DNA of 7,189 bases from Finegoldia magna. Lineage in GTDB: Bacteria; Bacillota; Clostridia; Tissierellales; Peptoniphilaceae. The stretch spans positions 1-7,189 of the forward strand of contig NZ_JAGYZD010000075.1 of the NCBI RefSeq assembly GCF_018371055.1. The letters are read 5' to 3'. Shown here in pieces: positions 1 to 5,891 of this stretch. Numbering within the stretch: position 1 is the stretch's first letter; every line of letters starts with the position of its first letter. A program made the translations under genes and the position numbers. The notes under the pieces are model-generated. The model did no database searches, was not told the DNA's origin, and saw nothing but the letters and a program-made list of their open reading frames with translations.

Positions 1-1358
1 TTGTCTCTGTAAACTTCGTCTACACCACCGTTGATTGAATACAAAAGTGCCTTTGCAAGGTTTGCTCTCGCTCCGAAATATTGCATTTGTTTTCCAACTT
101 GCATTGCAGATACACAACATGCTATCGCGTAGTCGTCGCCGTAAACATCACGCATTACATCGTCGTTTTCGTATTGAATGGAAGCTGTTTTGATACTCAT
201 CATTGAACAGAAATCCTTGAAAGCGCGTGGCAAATTATCTGACCACAAAACTGTCATGTTTGGTTCTGGTGATGTGTCGATGTTTATCAAAGTGTGCAAA
301 AATCTGAATGAAGTTTTCGTAACCAAAGTTCTTCCATCAACGCCCATTCCACCGATTGATTCTGTAACCCAAGTAGGATCTCCAGCGAATAATTCATCGT
401 ATTCAGGAGTACGAAGATGTCTAACCATTCTAAGTTTGATAACTAATTGATCCACCAATTCTTGTGCATGGTCTTCATCCAAAATCCCCTTGTCCATATC
501 TCTTTTGATATAAATATCCAAGAACGCGGTGTTTCTTCCGATTGACATCGCAGCTCCGTTGTTTTCTTTTACTGCTGCCAAATATCCAAAATACAACCAT
601 TGAACAGCTTCAGTCGCATTCATTGCTGGTCTTGAAATATCAAATCCATAACTCATCGCCATGTCTTTTATTTCATCGAAAGCTCTGATTTGTTCAGAAA
701 ATTCTTCACGTCTACGAATGATTTCTTCAGTAGCATCTCCTGTCAAGTTTTCCTTGTCTCTGATTCTCATAGCTTTCAAATAATCGATACCGTACAAAGC
801 AATTCTTCTGTAATCGCCGATAATTCTTCCTCTTCCGTACGCATCAGGAAGTCCTGTCAACAAACCAACTGATCTGAAAGTTCTCATTTCTTTTGTGTAA
901 GCGTCAAATGTTCCTTGGTTGTGTGTTTTTCTGTATTCGTTGAATTTTTCTTTTATAACTGGATCCATTTCCAAATCATAAGCCTTCAAAGAATTTTCAA
1001 CCATTCTGAAACCACCATATGGATTCATAATTCTTTTCATAGGTTCATCTGTTTGTAATCCAAAAACAACTTCATTGTCCTTGTCGATATATCCTGCATC
1101 AAAATTGTTAATTCCGCTGAATCTTTCAAGGTCAACCTTGATTTTCTTAGATTTTACTTCTTCAACGATCATATCGTTTACTTCGTTCCACAAAGTTTTA
1201 GTTTTTTGTGTTGGACCTACTAGGAAAGAATCGTCCCCTTCGTATGGAGTGTAGTTTTTTTGAATAAAATCTCTCACATTGATTTCATCTGCCCAGTCTC
1301 CATCATTGAAACCTTCCCAAGCTTTTTTGAATTGTTCATTATCGAATAAATTGCTCAT
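1..1358 (-). CDS. pflB: Pyruvate formate-lyase (formate C-acetyltransferase), N-terminal 452 residues, partial at window edge
   Basis: This cytoplasmic glycyl-radical enzyme converts pyruvate and CoA to acetyl-CoA and formate without oxygen. The frame is open from the ATG at 1358-1356 to the window edge, giving 452 codons of a family usually near 740-760 residues. The C-terminal glycyl-radical loop lies outside. The N-terminus shows the family signature [20 protein letters not shown] (residues 20-39). Residues 410-417 read YAIACCVS, with the adjacent catalytic cysteines C414 and C415, equivalent to C418/C419 of E. coli PflB. The double cysteine separates true PFL from glycerol or choline dehydratase relatives, which have one. 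An AAGGAG site at 1365-1370, 6 bases before the ATG, fixes the start. The gene is divergent from the 1530 gene and shares its regulatory region. A PFL-activating enzyme gene would be expected just outside, but this cannot be seen. No frame disruption is visible. Confidence 0.97.
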   Translation of the reverse strand, partial: MSNLFDNEQFKKAWEGFNDGDWADEINVRDFIQKNYTPYEGDDSFLVGPTQKTKTLWNEVNDMIVEEVKSKKIKVDLERFSGINNFDAGYIDKDNEVVFGLQTDEPMKRIMNPYGGFRMVENSLKAYDLEMDPVIKEKFNEYRKTHNQGTFDAYTKEMRTFRSVGLLTGLPDAYGRGRIIGDYRRIALYGIDYLKAMRIRDKENLTGDATEEIIRRREEFSEQIRAFDEIKDMAMSYGFDISRPAMNATEAVQWLYFGYLAAVKENNGAAMSIGRNTAFLDIYIKRDMDKGILDEDHAQELVDQLVIKLRMVRHLRTPEYDELFAGDPTWVTESIGGMGVDGRTLVTKTSFRFLHTLINIDTSPEPNMTVLWSDNLPRAFKDFCSMMSIKTASIQYENDDVMRDVYGDDYAIACCVSAMQVGKQMQYFGARANLAKALLYSINGGVDEVYRD

Positions 1359-1386
1359 ACATATCTCCTTTTCTTATTTTTAACGT

Positions 1387-1399
1387 TATATTAAGTATA
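1387..1399 (-). promoter_or_regulatory. Candidate pflB promoter: -10 TATACT and predicted start site, activator-dependent type
   Basis: On the minus strand TATACT (1399-1394) makes a good -10 element, placing the transcription start near 1387 and giving a 29-base leader to the ATG. No recognisable -35 lies at the right distance (CAGTAT at 1422-1417). The palindrome at 1422-1435 is centred 41.5 bases upstream of the predicted start, the classical Class II position for Crp/Fnr-family activators, which often replace a -35. A competing promoter is TTGATA (1455-1450), a long 19-base spacer, and TATAAT (1430-1425). Its -10 lies inside the palindrome, which would fit repression instead. Sequence alone does not decide between them. 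Confidence 0.45.
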
Positions 1400-1420
1400 T
1401 GTTAAAAAAGTTTTAAATAC

Positions 1421-1436
1421 TGTGATTATAATCACT
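1421..1436. promoter_or_regulatory. Perfect 14-bp palindrome GTGATTATAATCAC, Crp/Fnr- or Rex-like operator upstream of pflB
   Basis: GTGATTATAATCAC (1422-1435) is a perfect inverted repeat, preceded by T, so the site reads TGTGA-N6-TCACT. This is one base from the TGTGA-N6-TCACA pattern bound by Crp/Fnr-family regulators. Rex, the NADH/NAD+ sensing repressor, binds a similar TTGTGA...TCACAA element, and pfl genes are reported Rex targets in staphylococci. Either regulator would link pflB to anaerobiosis or redox state. The palindrome itself is seen directly; the regulator's identity is inferred. Confidence 0.6.
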
Positions 1437-1439
1437 CCG

Positions 1440-1454
1440 TGATAATTTTTATCA
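1440..1454. promoter_or_regulatory. Fur-family box-like inverted repeat TGATAATTTTTATCA
   Basis: TGATAATTTTTATCA is a 6-3-6 inverted repeat (TGATAA / TTATCA). It matches the Bacillus-type 7-1-7 Fur box TGATAATNATTATCA at 13 of 14 defined positions; only the A after the centre is T. It lies between the divergent genes, 4 bases from the pflB palindrome, so it could act on either gene. AT-rich intergenic DNA produces such repeats by chance fairly often. Control by Fur or a related metal sensor is therefore a suggestion only. Confidence 0.4.
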
Positions 1455-1465
1455 AATAAATCTTA

Positions 1466-1481
1466 CAATATTTCAATATTG
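1466..1481. repeat. Inverted repeat CAATATT-TC-AATATTG upstream of the 1530 gene
   Basis: CAATATT (1466-1472) and AATATTG (1475-1481) are perfect 7-base arms separated by TC. The repeat lies just upstream of the candidate -35 of the plus-strand gene. A second nearby arm pair, TTACAA (1463-1468) and TTGTAA (1483-1488), has a slightly different centre. It is a plausible operator for the plus-strand gene, but no known regulator motif is recognised. Confidence 0.4.
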
Positions 1482-1482
1482 C

Positions 1483-1511
1483 TTGTAAATAAGTAAAAAA
1501 TAGGATATATT
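1483..1511 (+). promoter_or_regulatory. Candidate promoter of the 1530 membrane-protein gene
   Basis: TTGTAA (1483-1488) and TATATT (1506-1511) are separated by the ideal 17 bases. The predicted start near 1518 leaves only about 12 leader bases, still including the GGAGGG ribosome site at 1520-1525. An alternative is the -10 TACAAT at 1464-1469 with a poor -35, GATAAT at 1441-1446, which would lie within the Fur-like box. Confidence 0.4.
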
Positions 1512-1529
1512 TTAAATACGGAGGGTTTT

Positions 1530-2042
1530 ATGAGAATAAAAATATCTAACAGTAAACTAATAATTCTTGCAATTCTAACATTTGTGATAGAAACCATCGC
1601 CGTTGTTGCGACTCAAAATCTCACAGGAATTAATAGGATTTTCATTATAATTTCATTTACTTTAATCACAACGTTCGCACTTTTTCTAAGTTATATCTTG
1701 ATTCAAGTGCTTCACAATATGATAATGGACAGAAAAATTGCCGGTGAAATCAGAAAATACATGCTGGATTACGAACAAAATGGAAATTTGGACAAATTAT
1801 TTCAAAATTTCAAAAAGATAAAAGATAAACCAAAAACAGATTATGCAAAAAGCTTGTATTATTTTAACTTGGCGATAGCCTATGTGGAAGATCATCAATT
1901 CCAAAAAGCACGTGAAGTTTTGCAAAAATCCACTTTACAAAAATACAACCAATCATTTAATCAGATTTTCAAAATGCTTTTGAATGATATCGACAAACAC
2001 GAAAAAGAATACAACGAATCTAAAAAAACGCCAGAAAATTAA
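1530..2042 (+). CDS. Small membrane protein of unknown function with two N-terminal helices and a TPR-like cytoplasmic tail
   Basis: I do not recognise this 170-residue protein. It begins with two hydrophobic helices (about residues 9-27 and 36-61) joined by a short loop, TQNLTGINR. The charge pattern (MRIKISNSK before helix 1, DRK after helix 2) predicts both ends in the cytoplasm. The remaining 105 residues are soluble, helical and lysine-rich. Residues 104-137 fit one tetratricopeptide repeat, including YYFNLAIAYVEDHQFQKARE, and residues 75-100 could be a preceding helix pair. Such an arrangement often serves as a membrane-tethered protein-interaction scaffold, but no partner is evident. 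The start is well supported by GGAGGG at 1520-1525, 4 bases before the ATG. The gene is monocistronic: divergent from pflB, with its stop codon inside the loop of a bidirectional terminator. No signal peptidase site or catalytic motif is seen. Confidence 0.85.
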   Translation: MRIKISNSKLIILAILTFVIETIAVVATQNLTGINRIFIIISFTLITTFALFLSYILIQVLHNMIMDRKIAGEIRKYMLDYEQNGNLDKLFQNFKKIKDKPKTDYAKSLYYFNLAIAYVEDHQFQKAREVLQKSTLQKYNQSFNQIFKMLLNDIDKHEKEYNESKKTPEN

Positions 2043-2058
2043 TTCTGGCGTTTCGTTT
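2022..2058. terminator. Bidirectional intrinsic terminator between convergent genes
   Basis: ACGCCAGAA (2028-2036) pairs with TTCTGGCGT (2043-2051) around a 6-base loop (2037-2042). A/T flanks extend the stem to 11 pairs. The minus-strand transcript ends the hairpin with seven U residues (2028-2022), a strong terminator for the recD2-comF-peptidase unit. The plus-strand transcript runs into UUUCGUUU, a weaker tail. The hairpin includes the last codons and stop of the 1530 gene and sits 6 bases past the peptidase stop codon. Confidence 0.85.
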
Positions 2059-2917
2059 ATTGAATTCCAAGTCCCATTTCACCGAATGAATCTGCGTGTT
2101 CAAAATCATGGTATTTAAATCCTCGTTGGAACCATTCGTTTCTAAGTTCGGATGAACCGTGAGTGAATTTTTCCGGTTGGACGTATCCTTGTCCCATTTT
2201 TTGAATGTGATCATCGCCGACACTTTGGACAGCGCTTATCGCTTCCTCAATGTCTCCTTCTTCCAAATATCCTTTTTCTTTGATGTAATAGCTGAACACT
2301 CCTGCAAAATAATCTGCCTGAATTTCCAGTGCTACAGAATATTTATTGGCGTCTTTTTCGTTCAATCTACGTTGAATATTGTGAACTCTATCCAAAATTC
2401 CTAGCTCTTTTTGGACGTGGTGGCCAACTTCGTGCGCCAACACATATGCCATAGCATAATCTCCACCGTCAGCTCCAAGTTTTTTCGTCAACATATTGTA
2501 AAAAGTTACATCCATGTAGACTGTTTGATCCAACGAACAATAAAACGGCCCTACGTTTTTGTCAGCATTTCCGCAACCCGTAGACACTGCTCCTTCAAAG
2601 AAATGGAGTTTCGGTTCGTTGTATGTTCTATTTATTTCAGAAAATTTTTCGTGCCACACATCTTCTGTATCCTTCAACACAACGCTTAGCATCTTTTCGG
2701 CTTCTTCGACTTCCTTGCTACTCGCTTTTTCAGATTTATTTACTTGTTGTTCTTGTTGTGTTCTGTTTTGTTCATTGATAATATCACGTGGATTTCCTCC
2801 AAACAAAGAATACACAATCACAAGCAAAAGTAGTCCCACTCCGCCGATTTTAACTGGTCCTCCACCGGATGAACCTCTGCTTACATTTGAACTTCCTTCT
2901 CTACCTTGCCATTTCAT
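2057..2917 (-). CDS. Membrane-anchored neutral zinc metallopeptidase, YpfJ/KPN_02809 family
   Basis: This 286-residue protein belongs to the putative neutral zinc metallopeptidase family (Pfam Zn_peptidase, PF04228). It opens with the family's typical MKWQGREGSSNV start, then a glycine-rich stretch and one membrane helix (about residues 24-40). The Q/E/K-rich linker (48-75) leads to a catalytic domain predicted outside the membrane. The zinc site is HEVGHH (162-167): H162 and H166 are ligands and E163 the general base. The conserved LEIQAD (197-202) supplies the likely third ligand, probably E198. C115 and C127, in TGCGNADKNVGPFYCSLDQ, may form a disulfide, suiting an extracytoplasmic domain. 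Substrates of the family are essentially unknown. It is last in the recD2-comF unit, 49 bases after comF, with no obvious promoter of its own and a strong terminator behind it. The ribosome site is an unusual run of five G at 2928-2924, 6 bases before the ATG. Confidence 0.9.
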   Translation of the reverse strand: MKWQGREGSSNVSRGSSGGGPVKIGGVGLLLLVIVYSLFGGNPRDIINEQNRTQQEQQVNKSEKASSKEVEEAEKMLSVVLKDTEDVWHEKFSEINRTYNEPKLHFFEGAVSTGCGNADKNVGPFYCSLDQTVYMDVTFYNMLTKKLGADGGDYAMAYVLAHEVGHHVQKELGILDRVHNIQRRLNEKDANKYSVALEIQADYFAGVFSYYIKEKGYLEEGDIEEAISAVQSVGDDHIQKMGQGYVQPEKFTHGSSELRNEWFQRGFKYHDFEHADSFGEMGLGIQ

Positions 2918-2966
2918 ATTTTGCCCCCAATATATTAATTTTCCGTTAAATTATTTATACCCAATT

Positions 2967-3593
2967 TTAATATTTTTCATTAGACCTGCTAGACACTGCG
3001 ACAAATTTCAAATCCGCATAATTTCCATTTAAAGCTTTTTTGATTTCTCTTAAAGTGTTCTTCGTCGTCACAATATCATCCAAAACCAGAATTTTTTTAT
3101 CCGACACATCAGCGTTCAATTCAAACGCACCTTGTAGATTTTCAATTCTTTGAAGCTGTGATAAATTGTGTTGAATTTTGGTTTCCTTCACTTTTACAAT
3201 CGCATCTGGCAAATATTCCATGTCCAGAATCTTTGCCACTTCCCTTGCAATCTCGTGAATGTGATCGAAACCACGTTTGTTTATCGTAGATTTTGTCGAT
3301 GGAACTTTTAAAAGCGTGTAGTCTTGTAAATTTTTCTGTTTGATCTGATCTGTAACCACATCTGCCAAGAAATATCTAACAACTTGTTTGCGGCTGAGCT
3401 TGTAATCGTAGATGAGTTTTTTCGTCAAACCTTGGTGAAGTAATGGAAAATAGCAATCCGTACCGTCGATATCCCTATAACCGTCCACGAAAACCAACTT
3501 GTCCAAGCAATCTTCGCACAACAAATATTTGTACTGTTTTTTCTCGTGACAAATTATGCAACGCTTTTGAAATAAAAAACTAAAATCCCTCAT
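2967..3593 (-). CDS. ComF family protein (ComFC-like phosphoribosyltransferase fold with N-terminal zinc finger)
   Basis: The 208-residue protein has the ComFC/GntX layout. An N-terminal zinc finger has CIIC (C12, C15) and CEDC (C26, C29). The type I phosphoribosyltransferase fold follows: VPST (97-100), KRGFDH (106-111), the QHNLSQLQRIENLQGAFE block (141-158), and the PRPP-loop region ILVLDDIVTTKNT (168-180) with acidic D172 and D173. Family members act in natural transformation, where ComFC helps imported single-stranded DNA reach recombination; a reaction is not established. The PRPP loop usually ends TTGAT or TTGST. Here TTKNT lacks the glycine, so phosphate binding may be weakened. The ATG at 3593-3591 lies inside the recD2 end, overlapping by 14 bases in another frame, with only a weak purine-rich GAGAGAG upstream. 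Translation is therefore probably coupled to recD2. Length is slightly short for the family but the domain is complete. Confidence 0.9.
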   Translation of the reverse strand: MRDFSFLFQKRCIICHEKKQYKYLLCEDCLDKLVFVDGYRDIDGTDCYFPLLHQGLTKKLIYDYKLSRKQVVRYFLADVVTDQIKQKNLQDYTLLKVPSTKSTINKRGFDHIHEIAREVAKILDMEYLPDAIVKVKETKIQHNLSQLQRIENLQGAFELNADVSDKKILVLDDIVTTKNTLREIKKALNGNYADLKFVAVSSRSNEKY

Positions 3594-5811
3594 CTTCGAA
3601 CATCTCTCTCATCATTTCTTGTTCGTCATCGTCGATATCAAAATCCGTGTATTGTTTGATTCTTCTGTCCAAGCCCGAATTTCTCTTCATTATTTTATTG
3701 TTGGATATCATTTGGCGTAAAATCTTCAAGCTCCCAACCAAAACTACAATTTCTCTTGCCCTTGTGATTGCAGTGTAGAGCAAATTTCTAGTCAACAACA
3801 TAAACGGAGCCTGTGTCACTGGAATTACTACGATTGGAAACTCACTTCCTTGTGATTTGTGAATCGTAATCGCATAAGATAACGTCAAACCGTCGCATTC
3901 TTTTTTCGTGAAGCTCGCGGTTTTATCGTCAAACAACACATCAATAGTCTCATCAATCGGATCGACGTATGTAACTCTTCCGATATCTCCGTTAAAAACC
4001 CCCATCGCATCATCGTCAATGAATTCTTTGGTGTAATCATTTTTAATTTGCATAACTTTGTCGTTGAGCCTAAAAATCCTGTCTCGTTGCTCGATTTCTT
4101 CTGTCATCGGTGTTTTCGGATTCAAAACTTCCTGCAAAGCTGCGTTTAATTCCTTTGTTCCACAGCTAGATTTTTTCATCGGAGTTAACACAATTATATC
4201 GTCAAACTCGTCTTTTTTGTAGAAATTAGGAAGTCTTTGTGCGCACAAATCGAGAATCGTCTGCTTGGCACGTTCTGGGTCATTTTCTTCAATAAAGAAA
4301 AAATCCTTGCCCTTTTCATTCAGAATAGGAAACTCTCCGTTGTTAATCCTGTGCGCATTCACAATTATGTTGGAGTTTTGTGCTTGACGGAAAATCTTCG
4401 TCAATTTTATCGTAGTGATTTCTCCACATTCTATCAAATCGTTGAGCACATTTCCAGCTTGTACACTTGGAAGCTGGTCACAGTCTCCTACGAAAACTAC
4501 TCTAGTATTTGAGTCCAACGCCCTCAACAAACTGTCCGCGATGAAAATATCCATCATACTGGCTTCATCGATGATTATCAAATCGCAATCTATAGGATTA
4601 TCCTCGTCGTGGTCGAAAATCGTTCCGTTTTCAACTGGAATGTATCCCAAAATTCTGTGAATAGTCTTCGCTTCTTCGTTGCAACTTTCCGACAATCTTT
4701 TAGCCGCACGACCAGTAGGCGCCGCAAGAATTATATCCTTATCATTTTTCTTGAAAATTTTCGTAATATTGTTGATAATCGTAGTTTTTCCCGTACCAGG
4801 ACCACCCGTAATTATCAGCATTTTTTCAGTCATAGATTTTTTGATGGCTTCGATTTGCAAATCATCCAAGTGTTCTGATTCTAATTTTGAAAGCTCAGCC
4901 TCCACGTCAAACTCATCTTCGATTTCGCTTTTCAAAATATTCGCAATATTCATTGCGCATCTCATCTCAGCTTTTTCGATTTGTGGAAGGTAGACTCTAT
5001 GCTCATCGTCTGTGTCATCAATCGCGATAATTCCACTGACAATCAAAGACTCCAACGTCTCTTGTCTGTTTTTGATTTCAATGTCGATAAGATTCTCCAC
5101 TCCAGCTATCAAATCATCTTCCAAAACGTAGCAATTCCCATTAGAATTTGCTTCCTTCTCCATAAAATATTTGAACGCAGCCTTAATTCTAAATGGAGAA
5201 TCCAGCTCTATGTCGATTCTCTGCGCAATAATGTCCGCCGTTCTGAACCCAATTCCTCTAATATCGTCAATCAAAGTGTATGGGTTTTGCATGATAATTT
5301 TCTTCGTGTCTTCCTTGTAAAAATCAGAAATAATATTCGCTTGATGAAGACTAAGCCCCAATGATTGCAAATACAAGAAAATCTCAGCGTATTCTTTTTT
5401 CTCGTCGAGTGATTCTTTGATTTTTTTGTAATTTTTCTTGCCGATTCCTTTGACCTGCAATAATTTGGATGGAGAATTTTTCAAAATTTCCATCGTATCT
5501 TCGCCAAATTCTTCGACGATTCTTCTTGCAGTTGTCTCTCCAATTCCTTTAATCAAACCGCTTTGAAGATAATTGATAATATTGTACATGCTAGGCTTAG
5601 TGGATCTTTCAACGGAAATTATGTTGTATTGTTCGCCGTATTTTGGATCTTGGACTTTGTTTGCCTCAATATCCAAGAAATCTCCCGGCATAATTTTGAA
5701 ACTATTTCCTTTGATAATTCTCTCTTCTCCGTCCTTATCCACAGAAAAAATCCTAAAACCATTGGACTCGTTTTCGAATATTATATTTTTGACAGTCGCG
5801 CTAAATTTCAT
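3580..5811 (-). CDS. recD2: SF1B 5'-3' DNA helicase RecD2 (RecD-like, RecBC-independent)
   Basis: This 743-residue ATP-dependent helicase is full length for RecD2, which works without RecBC in repair and replication-fork maintenance. The N-terminal OB-like domain spans residues 1-70. Helix-hairpin-helix DNA-binding elements follow: LIKGIGETTA (86-95), LLQVKGIGKK (117-126) and IDDIRGIGFR (181-190). The core has all SF1 motifs: Walker A GGPGTGKTT (336-344), Ia APTGRAAKRL (364-373), II IIIDEASMMD (412-421), III VFVGDCDQLPSV (439-450), IV FRQA (474-477), V LSYAITIHKSQGSEF (644-658) and VI LLYTAITRAREIV (677-689). The last 20 residues are strongly acidic, a possible partner-binding tail. AGGTGAG at 5821-5815 supports the ATG. 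It is first in a unit with comF and the zinc peptidase, directly after a terminator hairpin. The long N-terminal extension separates it from classical RecD of RecBCD. Confidence 0.96.
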   Translation of the reverse strand: MKFSATVKNIIFENESNGFRIFSVDKDGEERIIKGNSFKIMPGDFLDIEANKVQDPKYGEQYNIISVERSTKPSMYNIINYLQSGLIKGIGETTARRIVEEFGEDTMEILKNSPSKLLQVKGIGKKNYKKIKESLDEKKEYAEIFLYLQSLGLSLHQANIISDFYKEDTKKIIMQNPYTLIDDIRGIGFRTADIIAQRIDIELDSPFRIKAAFKYFMEKEANSNGNCYVLEDDLIAGVENLIDIEIKNRQETLESLIVSGIIAIDDTDDEHRVYLPQIEKAEMRCAMNIANILKSEIEDEFDVEAELSKLESEHLDDLQIEAIKKSMTEKMLIITGGPGTGKTTIINNITKIFKKNDKDIILAAPTGRAAKRLSESCNEEAKTIHRILGYIPVENGTIFDHDEDNPIDCDLIIIDEASMMDIFIADSLLRALDSNTRVVFVGDCDQLPSVQAGNVLNDLIECGEITTIKLTKIFRQAQNSNIIVNAHRINNGEFPILNEKGKDFFFIEENDPERAKQTILDLCAQRLPNFYKKDEFDDIIVLTPMKKSSCGTKELNAALQEVLNPKTPMTEEIEQRDRIFRLNDKVMQIKNDYTKEFIDDDAMGVFNGDIGRVTYVDPIDETIDVLFDDKTASFTKKECDGLTLSYAITIHKSQGSEFPIVVIPVTQAPFMLLTRNLLYTAITRAREIVVLVGSLKILRQMISNNKIMKRNSGLDRRIKQYTDFDIDDDEQEMMREMFEDEGF

Positions 5812-5823
5812 ACACTCACCTAC

Positions 5824-5860
5824 AAAAAAGAGGGTTGTTCAATCAAATAACAATCCCTCT
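5824..5860 (-). terminator. Intrinsic terminator after murA, abutting the recD2 ribosome site
   Basis: On the minus strand AGAGGG-A-TTGTT (5860-5849) pairs with AACAA-CCCTCT (5839-5829), leaving one bulged A and a 9-base loop. Five or six U residues follow (5829-5824). This is a typical Rho-independent terminator for murA. The recD2 ribosome site starts only 3 bases after the U-tract, so the hairpin lies wholly in the 63-base murA-recD2 gap. If murA transcripts read through, it would also sit in the recD2 leader. Confidence 0.85.
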
Positions 5861-5861
5861 G

Positions 5862-5891
5862 TTTATACAATTTATTAATCTTCGATTTCAA
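5862..5891 (-). promoter_or_regulatory. Candidate promoter for the recD2-comF-peptidase unit, overlapping the murA 3' end
   Basis: TTGAAA (5891-5886), inside the last codons of murA, and TATAAA (5867-5862) are separated by 18 bases. Each matches the sigma-A consensus at 5 of 6 positions. The predicted start is near 5855, within the 5' arm of the murA terminator, so transcripts from it would lack the first part of the stem and should escape termination. The AT-rich setting makes chance matches likely, hence moderate confidence. Confidence 0.45.

Noticed and set aside
178..450. 90-codon plus-strand open frame at the window start
   Set aside because: It lies antisense within pflB, whose frame has clear family motifs throughout; no ribosome site or protein-like pattern.
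690..872. 60-codon plus-strand open frame
   Set aside because: Antisense shadow of pflB; serine-rich low-complexity translation.
1381..1404. Loose TAAC...GTTA dyad in the pflB leader
   Set aside because: Arms match only with gaps and it has no known motif; expected by chance in AT-rich DNA.
2918..2966. Separate promoter for the zinc peptidase (TATAAA-like sequence in the gap)
   Set aside because: No acceptable -35 at a normal distance; the nearest hexamer is TAATGA. Co-transcription with comF is simpler.
2159..3032. Several plus-strand open frames and a short minus-strand frame opposite or within the zinc peptidase gene
   Set aside because: All overlap the peptidase frame, which has the HEVGHH motif and a membrane helix; their translations look like reverse complement noise.
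4237..5364. Plus-strand open frames of 81-127 codons opposite recD2
   Set aside because: The minus strand encodes every SF1 helicase motif here; none of the shadow frames has a convincing start signal.
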